Positions 42,254-50,906 of a stretch of 64,000 nucleotides of DNA are shown one piece after another. The stretch is taken from contig JBGTHP010000010.1 of assembly GCA_041746105.1 (NCBI GenBank), positions 11,641-75,640 on the forward strand, written 5' to 3'. A program made the position numbers and the translations under genes. Numbering within the stretch: position 1 is the first letter of the stretch; every line of letters starts with the position of its first letter. A model generated the notes under the pieces. It was not told where the DNA came from, did not search any database, and saw only the letters and a program-made list of their open reading frames with translations. The DNA comes from JBFHRE01 sp041746105. Lineage in GTDB: Bacteria; Actinomycetota; Acidimicrobiia; Spongiisociales; ZC4RG35.

Positions 42254-43417
42254 ATGTCCCTACCGGCGCCGGTTTTCCCTGATTCGGTCGAACTGGCGGA
42301 ACTGGCATCCGATTGGCGTTCTGCCTACGTCCACATCCCGTTTTGTGCGTCGATCTGTCCCTATTGCGATTTCGCCGTCGTTGCAGGGCGCGACGAGCAG
42401 ACGGAACGATATGTTGCCGCGCTCGAGGTCGAGATCGGGACGGAACCGGCCTTTGGCCTGCTCGACGCCGTCTTCATCGGCGGGGGAACGCCAAGTCGGG
42501 TCGACCCGGCGCAGTTGGGGCGAATCATCGAAGCGGTTTCGGCGACTCATGGGCTGGCAGATGGCGCCGAGGTTTCGGCCGAGGCCAATCCAGAAGACGT
42601 GACCCCGGATCTGGCCGAGGGACTGGCGAGCGTAGGCATCAACCGGATCTCGATGGGGGCCCAGTCTTTCGATCCAGCCGTTCTCCTGTCGCTTGGCCGC
42701 AACCACCAACCGGAAACCATCGTCGCGGCGACGTCAGCCGCCCGCTCTGCGGGAATCAGATCGGTCAGCCTCGATCTGATCTACGGATCACCCGGTGAAT
42801 CGGTCGAGTCGTGGGAGGACACGGTTGCGGCTGCGATCGCGCTCGACGTCGATCACATCTCGGCATACGCCTTGACCGTGGAGCCGGCGACACCGCTCGG
42901 GATCGCAGTACGCCGCGGTGCCGACGCTCCCGACCCAGACGACCAGGCCGACAAATGGGAGTTGGCCGCACGTCTGCTGGCCGGTGCCGGATACCGCAGA
43001 TACGAGGTTTCAAACTTCGCAAGACCAGGGCACGCCTGTCGATACAACCTCTCGGTTTGGGGCTACGGCGAATACCTCGCTTTTGGACTCGGGGCGCACG
43101 GTTTCAGGGCCGGTCTGAGGAGGCGGAACGTCAGACGACTCGACACCTACATCGAGCGAGTCGACACCGGCACCGGCCCGGTTCAGGCGACTGAGGAGAT
43201 CAGCGGCTGGGCGGCGGAAGTCGAGAGGTTGATGGTCGGGCTGAGGCGAACCTGCGGGGTCAGCCTGGGGGTAGGGGGTGGATTGCTTCTCGAGTCAGCC
43301 CACGGTCGGCGTCTGGTCGAAGCCAATGTCATTGCCACTTCGGGAGATCGCATCGTCGTTTTGCGGCCCCTTCTCACCGACGAAGTAGTCAGGGCTGTTC
43401 TCGCAATCGAACCCTGA
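42254..43417 (+). CDS. hemW: radical SAM heme chaperone HemW
   Basis: A 387-residue radical SAM protein with the cluster motif CASICPYC (about 31-38) after YVHIPF, GGGTPSRVD, and the HemN/HemW-type C-terminal domain (NLSVWGYGEYLAFGLGAHGF). It is the HemW type, a heme carrier rather than coproporphyrinogen dehydrogenase, judging by the Cx3Cx2C spacing without the extra Cys. It starts one base after lepA, forming an operon found in many bacteria. Confidence 0.92.
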   Translation: MSLPAPVFPDSVELAELASDWRSAYVHIPFCASICPYCDFAVVAGRDEQTERYVAALEVEIGTEPAFGLLDAVFIGGGTPSRVDPAQLGRIIEAVSATHGLADGAEVSAEANPEDVTPDLAEGLASVGINRISMGAQSFDPAVLLSLGRNHQPETIVAATSAARSAGIRSVSLDLIYGSPGESVESWEDTVAAAIALDVDHISAYALTVEPATPLGIAVRRGADAPDPDDQADKWELAARLLAGAGYRRYEVSNFARPGHACRYNLSVWGYGEYLAFGLGAHGFRAGLRRRNVRRLDTYIERVDTGTGPVQATEEISGWAAEVERLMVGLRRTCGVSLGVGGGLLLESAHGRRLVEANVIATSGDRIVVLRPLLTDEVVRAVLAIEP

Positions 43418-43422
43418 AGGCG

Positions 43423-43929
43423 TCAGGCCGGTCCGCGGTTCCTGACGGCGTGGACTTCTTCCAGGGCGGTCCGTAGTTCGGCGAGCCAATCCTCCTGGTT
43501 TTTTTCGACGAGGCGGACGCACCATGCCAGTGCATCACTTCTCGACCTCGCGGCACCGACGTCGACGAGCGTGTCGAGAACCTTCCTTTCGGAGAGTCGG
43601 AGCCGGGTCATGGCAGGAACCGACAGCGTTGTAAACGTCTCGTTTACTTCACCGCAGGACGCGCCCCACGAAACTTTGCGCTCGAAACGCGATTCTGCCC
43701 TCCGGGCGATGGCGATGCGTTGACTTCTTGTCTCTTCCCTGAAAGCCTCTATTCGCGCCAACAACGCCTGACGTCTCAGCTCGTCGGAGTCCGACTCGTC
43801 GAACTCGGGTTCGGGCAACCTTCCGGTTGTCAGGATTTCGTCCCTGTCATAGGCCACCGACATTTCGGTCCACCACCCCGATGGGATCTGGCCTTTCAAC
43901 CAACCTTTGATCGAATCGTGTTCTTGCAT
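43423..43929 (-). CDS. ribbon-helix-helix-like regulator, probably autoregulated
   Basis: A 168-residue acidic protein. The C-terminal part, MTRLRLSERKVLDTLVDVG followed by AARSRSDALAWCVRLVEKN, has the strand-helix-helix pattern of a CopG/RHH DNA-binding domain; the N-terminal part is a charged helix (ELRRQALLARIEAFREETR). ATG 43929 is chosen because TACAAT lies seven bases upstream; ATG 43950 would lie upstream of the transcription start. A palindrome of AT-rich bases covers that -10 box, which suggests negative autoregulation. It is convergent with hemW (five-base gap). A target other than its own promoter cannot be told. Confidence 0.6.
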   Translation of the reverse strand: MQEHDSIKGWLKGQIPSGWWTEMSVAYDRDEILTTGRLPEPEFDESDSDELRRQALLARIEAFREETRSQRIAIARRAESRFERKVSWGASCGEVNETFTTLSVPAMTRLRLSERKVLDTLVDVGAARSRSDALAWCVRLVEKNQEDWLAELRTALEEVHAVRNRGPA

Positions 43930-43936
43930 GTGAGTG

Positions 43937-43955
43937 ATTGTAATTATCATTACAA
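43937..43955. promoter_or_regulatory. AT-rich operator with embedded -10 box of the RHH gene
   Basis: TTGTAAT and ATTACAA are perfect inverted 7-mers separated by four bases (43938-43955) in an otherwise GC-rich region. The -10 box of the gene (TACAAT on the minus strand, 43937-43942) is inside one arm. It resembles metal-regulator boxes of the Fur type as well. Confidence 0.6.
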
Positions 43956-44090
43956 GTAATGTCCACCCCTGGGCCGGCGGGTCGAGTCGGCGGGTCCTCG
44001 GATGGGTTGGGATACCCAACGGGGGGAAGGGGCCGACTGGTGCCCGAGCCTCCGCTGGAGGGGTCGTTATCAGTCGTGGGGCTCGATTGC

Positions 44091-44096
44091 TAATCT
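44091..44096 (+). promoter_or_regulatory. -10 element of hrcA
   Basis: TAATCT lies nine bases before ATG 44106, with TTATCA 18 bases further upstream as a possible -35. No CIRCE repeat (TTAGCACTC and its complement) is present here. Confidence 0.4.
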
Positions 44097-44105
44097 GTTC
44101 TGGCG

Positions 44106-45101
44106 ATGGATGACCAGTTCGAAGAACGCCGTGACGAGATTCTGCGAGCCCTCGTCGAGGAGCACATCCGTACCGGCGAGCCGGTGAGCTCACGGGGCGT
44201 GCTCGAGGCGACCGCGTTGGGTGTTTCTGGTGCGACGATCCGAAACGAGTTGTCCGCCCTCGAGCGAGAGGGTTATGCGGTCCAGCCGCATACGTCGGCC
44301 GGCCGAATCCCCACCGCCAAGGCGTACCGCTATTACGTCGACCACCTGCGGCCTTCGAGGCTGAGAGCCGCCAGCCAACAACGAATCGCCGGATTCTTCA
44401 CCAACGTCCATTTCGAGTTGGGCCGTCTGCTCAAGGCGACCACGGACCTGCTGTCCGACCTGACCCAGTTCCCGGCGGTGGCGATGTCGCCGGGCCCCGT
44501 GGGTGAACAAATCAAGGCGCTCCACGTGGTCCAACTCGGAGCCAAGACCGCTCTGCTGGTGGTCGTTACCAGTTCGGGGCGCGTGAGCCAGGAGCTGGTG
44601 AGGCTCTCGAAAACATTCACGACTACGGAGCTCGAACGAGTCGAAGCGGTGGTTTCTTCTGCTCTGGTCGGCGTCGAGATGGGCTCGGCGACCAAGGTTG
44701 TGACCTCCGAATTGGATGCCAACGGGAGGGCGGTTGTTGGCGATGTCCTCGCCGCTCTCGATCGGGCGAAACTCCAGACCGCCGAGATCTACGTCGGCGG
44801 CGCCCACCAGATGGCCACGGTCTGGGACAATTTGAGCACTGTCCATCGGGTCTTGGAGGTTCTGGAGGGTGAGGCGCGAATGCTCGAACTTCTGGCCCAT
44901 TCCCCCGGCACATCGATTCAACTAGCCAACGAGATGGGTCTGGCCGATGATGTCGACATGGCACTCGTCTCGTCGAGTTTTTCCGGCGCGGCCGGTGCCG
45001 GCAGGGTCGGTGTGATCGGGCCGATGCGGATGGACTACAAGAAGGTCATATCGACGGTGGAGGGCGTCAGCCGGGAACTTGGCGACCGGATCGGAAGCTG
45101 A
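44106..45101 (+). CDS. hrcA: heat-inducible transcription repressor HrcA
   Basis: A 331-residue HrcA. The N-terminal winged helix is seen in RRDEILRALVEEHIRTGEPVSS followed by GVSGATIRNELSALEREGY and SAGRIPTAKAYRYYVDHL; the dimerisation and regulatory domains follow. It represses class I heat-shock genes via CIRCE. It is cotranscribed with dnaJ, three bases away. There is no CIRCE in front of it in this window, so the target lies elsewhere (probably groESL). Confidence 0.95.
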   Translation: MDDQFEERRDEILRALVEEHIRTGEPVSSRGVLEATALGVSGATIRNELSALEREGYAVQPHTSAGRIPTAKAYRYYVDHLRPSRLRAASQQRIAGFFTNVHFELGRLLKATTDLLSDLTQFPAVAMSPGPVGEQIKALHVVQLGAKTALLVVVTSSGRVSQELVRLSKTFTTTELERVEAVVSSALVGVEMGSATKVVTSELDANGRAVVGDVLAALDRAKLQTAEIYVGGAHQMATVWDNLSTVHRVLEVLEGEARMLELLAHSPGTSIQLANEMGLADDVDMALVSSSFSGAAGAGRVGVIGPMRMDYKKVISTVEGVSRELGDRIGS

Positions 45102-45104
45102 TCC

Positions 45105-46190
45105 GTGGCCGTCGACTATTACAAGGTCCTTGGCGTCGCCCGTGATGCGCCTCCCGAGGAGATCCGCAAGGCTTTCAGGAGCCTGGCGCGCGAGACCCAC
45201 CCAGATGCCAATCCTGGTGATGCCCGGGCCGAGGCGAGATTTCGCCAGGTGGCGGAGGCATATGAAGTCCTGTCAGACCCCGACCGCAGACGCCGTCACG
45301 ATCGAGGTGACACGATCGACCTCGGAGACCTCTTTGGTGGCGGGTTCGGAGGTTTCGATGACCTGCTTCGTTCTGTATTCGGCGACAGCGGGCTGTTTTC
45401 GCAGGCACAGCAGCCGTCGAAACCTCGTGGTCGTGACATCCTCGTCAGAGCCGAGGTCGATTTGGCTCAAGCAGCATTCGGAGCCGACGTCGATGTGGCG
45501 TTTCGCACGAACGTGGCCTGCGAGCGTTGCACGGGCAGCGGAGCGGAACCCGGAAGTCAGCGCATCGACTGCACCACCTGCGCCGGAATGGGCGTTGTGA
45601 GGGTGGCGCGCCGCAGCCTGCTTGGGACCATTCAGACGGTCGCCAATTGCTCGACGTGCGGAGGTTCGGGCGAATTGATAGCCAACCCATGCAAGGTTTG
45701 TTCTGGGGCGGGGGTGCACACCGACTCTCGCAGTGTGAAGGTGGAGGTGCCCGCCGGCGTCAATACCGGAACCAGGCTCAGGCTCAATCGTGAGGGCGAG
45801 GCCGCTCCCCGAGGTGGCGCTCCCGGAGATCTCTACGTCGAGATCGTCATGAAAAACGATCCCAGGTTCGATCGCGACGGCGACGACCTGATCCACCGAT
45901 CGACGGTCGGCATGGCCGAAGCCGCTCTCGGAACCATGGTCGAAGTCCCGCTGGTGGACGGCGAGATCGAGCGCCTGGTGATCCCAGCCGGGACCCAGCC
46001 GGACAGCATTCACAGGATTTCCGCTCAGGGCATGGGCCGTCTCGGGCGTCGCGGTCGGGGAGACATGATCGTGATCGTCTCGGTCCAGGTCCCTAGCGAT
46101 CTCTCCACAGAAGAAGAAGAGCTCCTCCGCCGGTTTGCCGAGCTGCGAAAGGAACAGCCGCTCGAAGGCAAGCGTCGCAAAAAGCGCTGA
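45105..46190 (+). CDS. dnaJ: chaperone DnaJ
   Basis: A 361-residue DnaJ: J domain with DYYKVLGVARDAPPEEIRKAF and the HPD motif in ETHPDANPG, a Gly/Phe-rich stretch (GGGFGGFDD), a zinc domain with four CxxC pairs (CERC, CTTC, CSTC, CKVC), and C-terminal substrate domains. It presents unfolded clients to DnaK. GTG 45105 follows hrcA by three bases. The stop shares one base with the rsmE start. Confidence 0.95.
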   Translation: MAVDYYKVLGVARDAPPEEIRKAFRSLARETHPDANPGDARAEARFRQVAEAYEVLSDPDRRRRHDRGDTIDLGDLFGGGFGGFDDLLRSVFGDSGLFSQAQQPSKPRGRDILVRAEVDLAQAAFGADVDVAFRTNVACERCTGSGAEPGSQRIDCTTCAGMGVVRVARRSLLGTIQTVANCSTCGGSGELIANPCKVCSGAGVHTDSRSVKVEVPAGVNTGTRLRLNREGEAAPRGGAPGDLYVEIVMKNDPRFDRDGDDLIHRSTVGMAEAALGTMVEVPLVDGEIERLVIPAGTQPDSIHRISAQGMGRLGRRGRGDMIVIVSVQVPSDLSTEEEELLRRFAELRKEQPLEGKRRKKR

Positions 46191-46828
46191 TGCGGCATGT
46201 CCCTCATCTCTACGTGCCCGGTCCGTGGCGGGACGGTGACCTCGGCCTCGAGCCCGTCCAGATTGCCCACCTGACGAAGGTTTTGCGTCTCGAATCGGGG
46301 AGCGCCGTCACGTACACCGATGGCGAGGGGACGGTCGGGTCAGGGGTTCTGCGCGATCGGTCCGTTGAGCGAGGAGCCGAATCGGTGCTCAGTGCACCAA
46401 AGCGGCGTCTCGTCATGGCGGTGGCTCCGCCTTCGAACAAGGACCGGGCGAGGTTCTTGGTGGAGAAGCTTGCCGAAATCGGAGTGGACGAACTGGTCTG
46501 GGTTGAAACTCGCCATACCCAAGGACACCCGCCACCAGACCAAAAGGCCGGGTCGTGGGCGGTGTCGGCACTGGAGCAGAGCCGGGGCGAGCGGCTGATG
46601 CAGATACGACGGGGCCATCTCGACCAGCTCCCGAACCCGATCTCGGTGGCCGAACCGAGTGGGCCCCCGCTCGTCTCGGCGCCGGAGATGACGATCCTGA
46701 TCGGACCCGAGGGAGGTCTCGACCCGACCGAGGTTCCTGACGGTGCAAAACCATTCTCCCTCGGTGAACGCATTCTGCGGATTGAAACGGCGGCGGTGGT
46801 TGCAGCCGGTGTGGCGCGATTGTTGTGA
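46190..46828 (+). CDS. rsmE: 16S rRNA m3U1498 methyltransferase
   Basis: A 212-residue SPOUT methyltransferase: N-terminal PUA-like part (HLTKVLRLESGSAV), then KDRARFLVEKLAEIGVDELV, WAVSALEQSRGERL (the E/QS motif) and the knotted SAM site LIGPEGGLDPTEV and SLGERILRIETAAVVA. It methylates U1498 in 16S rRNA. The ATG overlaps the dnaJ stop by one base. Confidence 0.93.
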   Translation: MRHVPHLYVPGPWRDGDLGLEPVQIAHLTKVLRLESGSAVTYTDGEGTVGSGVLRDRSVERGAESVLSAPKRRLVMAVAPPSNKDRARFLVEKLAEIGVDELVWVETRHTQGHPPPDQKAGSWAVSALEQSRGERLMQIRRGHLDQLPNPISVAEPSGPPLVSAPEMTILIGPEGGLDPTEVPDGAKPFSLGERILRIETAAVVAAGVARLL

Positions 46829-46860
46829 CAGAACGTGCAACAAAACCACTCTCCGTGGTC

Positions 46861-46866
46861 TACAAT
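46861..46866 (+). promoter_or_regulatory. -10 element of the BldD-like gene
   Basis: TACAAT stands 31 bases before ATG 46898, whose ribosome binding site is GGGAGG. This is one of the few promoters here with a leader. A short dyad, CCAC-TCTCC-GTGG, lies just upstream of the box. Confidence 0.4.
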
Positions 46867-46897
46867 GCCACGACGGGCTAGGAGGCCGGGAGGGCCG

Positions 46898-47341
46898 ATG
46901 ACGGAAGAACCGCAAGCAGACGCGTTCAATCGGGCGCTTGGAGAGCGTCTCCGTCTGGCGCGCCGTGCGCGCGGTTGGTCGCTCAACGACATCGAGTCTG
47001 TTTCGAAGTCCGAGTTCAAGGCCTCAGTGGTTGGAGCCTATGAACGGGGAGAGCGTTCACTCACGGTGCACCGCCTGTGCCGGCTTGTTTCGATCTATGA
47101 GATCCCGCTCGCATCACTCCTCAGTGACCTGGTGGCGGGCGACGGAGTCGCAATAGACCTGGTCGCAACCGAGGGCGCGGATCCCCATCAGGGCGAGTTC
47201 ATCGACCGCTATCTGGGCACGATCCAGATGATGCGTCGCTCGGCACCGTCGGAAATGACCATCCGCAGTGCCGATCTCAAGGTCTTGTCGTCGATGATCA
47301 CCAACGATCAATTGGACTCTCTCGAACGTCGCGACGACTAG
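46898..47341 (+). CDS. BldD-like XRE-family regulator
   Basis: A 147-residue DNA-binding protein. The N-terminal helix-turn-helix (FNRALGERLRLARRARGWSL, then YERGERSLTVHRLCRLVSIYE) is like that of BldD, the developmental master regulator of Streptomyces. The C-terminal part corresponds to the BldD dimerisation domain. In BldD cyclic di-GMP binds at two motifs, RxD and RxxD, about eight residues apart; here the second is kept as RSAD while the first reads RRS without the Asp. So cyclic di-GMP control may be weaker or absent. ATG 46898 has GGGAGG four bases upstream. Neighbours are rsmE and phoH. Confidence 0.8.
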   Translation: MTEEPQADAFNRALGERLRLARRARGWSLNDIESVSKSEFKASVVGAYERGERSLTVHRLCRLVSIYEIPLASLLSDLVAGDGVAIDLVATEGADPHQGEFIDRYLGTIQMMRRSAPSEMTIRSADLKVLSSMITNDQLDSLERRDD

Positions 47342-47398
47342 GACTGACGCGACACACTTCGGATTTCCGGGTTTAACCCTTACACTGTGATCACTCGC

Positions 47399-48370
47399 GT
47401 GACACTCGAACTCTCCGAACGTCGTCTTCGCGTCCCCTCCAACCACCTCATGCTCGAGTTGTTGGGTCAGGCGGACGCTCACCTGCGCACCATCGAATCT
47501 GCTTTTCCGACGGTGCGACTGGTCGCGCGCGGCAACGAATTCGGCCTCAGCGGACCAACCGAGGCGGTCGAGGCGGTCGAAACGGTGTTGAACGAGCTGT
47601 TGATCTTGGTTCAAGAAGGCCAGGATCTCGCCCACGGCAAGGTGACCCAGGTCGTGGACATGGTCAGGGACAGGGTTCCCTCCCCATCGGGGGTGCTCGC
47701 CGAAGGAATACCTGTGGGGCGGGGCAAAGTTGTCAGGGCGAAAACCCGAGGACAGGCCAGATACATCCAGGCCATCCGCGACAACACTCTCACGTTTGGC
47801 ATCGGCCCTGCCGGCACCGGCAAGACCTATCTGGGAATGGCCGCAGCGGTCGAGTCGCTGGTTTCAGGGTCGGTTCATCGGATCGTGTTGACCCGCCCCG
47901 CGGTGGAGGCAGGGGAGCGGCTTGGTTTCCTTCCTGGGGACCTGACCCAGAAAATCGATCCTTACCTCAGACCCCTTTACGACGCGCTGTGGGACATGCT
48001 CGGGCCAGACGAGACCGGCCGGTTGCTGGAACGGGGGACGATCGAGATCGCGCCTCTGGCCTACATGCGAGGTCGCACGCTCAACGACGCCTGCGTCGTG
48101 CTCGACGAGGCTCAGAACACCTCGCAGGAGCAAATGAAGATGTTCCTCACGCGGCTCGGCTTCAATTCCAAGATGATCATCACCGGTGATGTCACCCAGA
48201 CCGATCTGCCCAGCCAGAAAATGTCGGGTTTGGCGATGGCGCGCCAGGTTCTCAGTGACATTCCCGGGGTTTCTTTCTGCGAGCTCAGCTCGAAGGACGT
48301 GGTGCGTCACCGGATAGTTGCCGCGATCGTCGAGGCCTATCAACGCTACGAGGACAACGGTCGTGCCTAG
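47399..48370 (+). CDS. phoH: PhoH-like ATPase
   Basis: A 323-residue PhoH-family protein: N-terminal KH-like part, then the P-loop IGPAGTGKTYL (about 144), IVLTRPAVEAGERLGFLPGD, and Walker B CVVLDEAQN with the ITGDVTQTD motif. It is thought to act in RNA metabolism with YbeY. I choose GTG 47399 since TACACT (47381-47386) sits directly before GTG 47387, which would then precede the transcription start. The end overlaps the next gene by eight bases. Confidence 0.9.
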   Translation: MTLELSERRLRVPSNHLMLELLGQADAHLRTIESAFPTVRLVARGNEFGLSGPTEAVEAVETVLNELLILVQEGQDLAHGKVTQVVDMVRDRVPSPSGVLAEGIPVGRGKVVRAKTRGQARYIQAIRDNTLTFGIGPAGTGKTYLGMAAAVESLVSGSVHRIVLTRPAVEAGERLGFLPGDLTQKIDPYLRPLYDALWDMLGPDETGRLLERGTIEIAPLAYMRGRTLNDACVVLDEAQNTSQEQMKMFLTRLGFNSKMIITGDVTQTDLPSQKMSGLAMARQVLSDIPGVSFCELSSKDVVRHRIVAAIVEAYQRYEDNGRA

Positions 48371-50885
48371 GTCGTCCCTTGCTCGTGGCCTGGCCCTGGT
48401 CGCAACGGTGGTCCTCTCGTGGGGAGCCCTCTCGTATGGAGACAACACCGGTGCGTCCAATCTCGGTGTCGGGGCGATCGCTCCTCGTTCCTACAACGCC
48501 ATGCGGGACGAGAACGTCGAAGATCCAGACAGGACTGCGGCTCGCCGAGCTGAGGCTGCCGCCCAGGTACCTCAGTCGTTCCGGCGTCTCGCCGAAACCG
48601 AGCAGACCATCAATCGAAATGTAGAAGATCTGATGTCCAAGGTGGGCGGTGCGATCATCGCCGGGACGGCGCCGGGGATCGGCAGGGTGCCTGACGTGAC
48701 TCCTCCGACAACGGAGGCTCAGACCGGTGAGACCACTGACACGACCCAGGCGCCCGCAGTGCGAACCGAGTTGGTCGGCCGGCTGGTCTTCGACGTCGAT
48801 TCCGATGGGATTCTGGAGGAGACCGAAACAGACGCGTTCCGCCTCGACTTCGGCCTGGGGGGTGTTGGGGTTGCTGCATTCAACGACGGTGAGGTCATAA
48901 GAGGTGTCACTGCCTCCGATGGCAGCTACCGGTTGGGGGTACCCGCGGGGCCTTTGAGTGTGTCGCTCGATTCGGCCGGAGGATCGTTGCCAACTGGTGT
49001 TACTCCAACCATCGACACCACCGAGGTCGATTGCACGGGCCAGGACCCGTGCCAGGCGGATCCGATGCTGGTCACCGCCGACTTCCGCGCCATCGACGAG
49101 GTGGCAGAACTCGTAGCCGCCGAGTTACAGGTAGATGATGCCGAGACGCTGGCAACGCTGGCGACATTGAGTCGCCGCGATTTCATCAATCGACTGGCCG
49201 ATCCCACGGGTGACATGTTGATCGATCAGGTTCTGTTCTCGATCGAAACCTGGCTTGCGGGCGAGTTCAACCTCGGGATAAAACAGGAAGATCTGCTTGC
49301 CAAAAAGGCGTCACTGGCAATAAATGCACCCTTGATCCAGCCTGGGTTCCCTACCGATCTGAGGGATGCGGCGCGGCTGGCGGCCGCCGGTGTCATCGAC
49401 ACCTACCTGGTTCACAACGTCATACCGGACGAAGACGCAACCGCAGAGGCGAGGGCGGCCGCGGCAGAGGCAGTCCCCGCGGTCGAAGTGCCAGTTCGCC
49501 GCGGCCAATTGATAGTGGATCAGGGTGAGGAACTCACCGCGTTCCACATCGAAGCGATTCGGGCTACCGGCGCCGCCGAAGGCGATGCCATTCCGGAATT
49601 GGCCCTTGCCGCTGTCCTCACGGTCCTCGTCGCCGTTCTCGGTTATTACCTGGCTCGTTTTCGGGGCCAGTTCTGGGAACGACCGAGAATGGTCGCCCTG
49701 TTTGGTCTTCTCATCGTTCTCGGAGCCGTTGCGGTGCGGGTCGCGAACGTCATGGAGGCGAGAGACTTCACGATTTACGCCCTCCCGGCAGTGGCCTTCG
49801 GGTATCTCGCCGCAGTTCTGTTCGACAACCGGATGGGCACGCTCATGGCCGTCGCCATGGCGGTGTTGACGGCGGCAGGCACCCAACAAACCGGTATCAC
49901 GGTGTACGCCCTGTTGGCGACGCTCGCCCCGATCGGCTTTGTCTCCTCTGCCAGCACCCGTCATGCCTACCGCAACTCCGTCGTGGTCTCGGCGGTGGCT
50001 GCTGCGGTGATCGCCGCCGCCACGTCATGGTTGTTCTATGCCGATCCCGACGTTTCCCCTTGGGGTGTCCTCCTCACCGACGCTGCCTGGGGGTTTGGGG
50101 TTTCCCTGGTTGTTGCCTTGCTCATCCAACCGGTTCTGGCATCCCTCGAGTCGTGGTTCGACATCACCACAACCCTCCGACTCCTCGACCTGACGGACCG
50201 AAACCATCAGGCGCTCCAACTCCTGCTGGAAAAGGCGGTCGGCACCTTCAACCACGCGCGCATGGTCGGGACCCTGGCCGACGCCGCCGCTCGATCGATC
50301 GGTGCCAACAATCTCCTTGCCCTCGCCGCGGCCTACTACCACGACCTCGGTAAAACCGAGAACCCGTTGTTCTTCATCGAGAACCAGTTCGGCATCTCCA
50401 ACCCCCACGACGAGCTATCGCCTGTCGAGTCGGCCAGAGTGATTCGGCAACACGTTCTCGACGGCTTGGTGCTGGCCCGCCGATATCGGATCCCGTCGGA
50501 GGTGGCAGAAGGAATCGTCAGTCACCACGGGGACGGCGTGATGCGATATTTCTACGAGAAGGCTCGGTCGGCCAACGGGGGAACGGTCAACGAGGACGAC
50601 TTCCGCCACGTCGGGCACAAACCTCATTCCAGGGAGATGGCCATAGTGATGATGGCCGACGCGGTGGAAGGCGCCTGTCGGGCGGCATTTCGCGACGAAG
50701 ATCCCAACTCCGATGTCATTTCCAAGGTGATCAATCGCGTGATAGATGAGAAGGTCGCCGATGGTCAGCTCTCTGAATGCGATCTGACCATGGGAGAACT
50801 GACCAGGGTGAGAGCCGCTTTCCTCGAGGCGCTGGTGGGCCACTACCATCAACGTATCGCCTATCCGAACTTTCCAGGCAGCTGA
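48363..50885 (+). CDS. pgpH: 7TM HD-domain phosphodiesterase (PgpH-like) with SdrD-like insert
   Basis: An 840-residue membrane protein: anchor at 7-26, outer domain to about 405, seven helices to about 600 and a cytoplasmic HD domain with His631, the HDLGK motif (660-664), ENQFGISNPHD and SHHGDG. The HD domain is of the type that hydrolyses cyclic di-AMP. The outer domain contains an unusual insert at about 134-232: an SdrD/carboxypeptidase-regulatory-like beta domain (LVGRLVFDVDSDG, GVTASDGSYRLGVPAGPLSV) with the EF-hand-like loop DVDSDGILEETE (144-155) and a Cys pair at 224 and 230. GTG 48363 lies inside the end of phoH. Confidence 0.88.
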   Translation: MPRSSLARGLALVATVVLSWGALSYGDNTGASNLGVGAIAPRSYNAMRDENVEDPDRTAARRAEAAAQVPQSFRRLAETEQTINRNVEDLMSKVGGAIIAGTAPGIGRVPDVTPPTTEAQTGETTDTTQAPAVRTELVGRLVFDVDSDGILEETETDAFRLDFGLGGVGVAAFNDGEVIRGVTASDGSYRLGVPAGPLSVSLDSAGGSLPTGVTPTIDTTEVDCTGQDPCQADPMLVTADFRAIDEVAELVAAELQVDDAETLATLATLSRRDFINRLADPTGDMLIDQVLFSIETWLAGEFNLGIKQEDLLAKKASLAINAPLIQPGFPTDLRDAARLAAAGVIDTYLVHNVIPDEDATAEARAAAAEAVPAVEVPVRRGQLIVDQGEELTAFHIEAIRATGAAEGDAIPELALAAVLTVLVAVLGYYLARFRGQFWERPRMVALFGLLIVLGAVAVRVANVMEARDFTIYALPAVAFGYLAAVLFDNRMGTLMAVAMAVLTAAGTQQTGITVYALLATLAPIGFVSSASTRHAYRNSVVVSAVAAAVIAAATSWLFYADPDVSPWGVLLTDAAWGFGVSLVVALLIQPVLASLESWFDITTTLRLLDLTDRNHQALQLLLEKAVGTFNHARMVGTLADAAARSIGANNLLALAAAYYHDLGKTENPLFFIENQFGISNPHDELSPVESARVIRQHVLDGLVLARRYRIPSEVAEGIVSHHGDGVMRYFYEKARSANGGTVNEDDFRHVGHKPHSREMAIVMMADAVEGACRAAFRDEDPNSDVISKVINRVIDEKVADGQLSECDLTMGELTRVRAAFLEALVGHYHQRIAYPNFPGS

Positions 50886-50906
50886 AGTGGACGAGCCCCC
50901 TAAAAG

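Noticed and set aside
43951..44105. CIRCE element in front of hrcA
   Set aside because: I looked for the inverted repeat TTAGCACTC and its complement and found neither arm.
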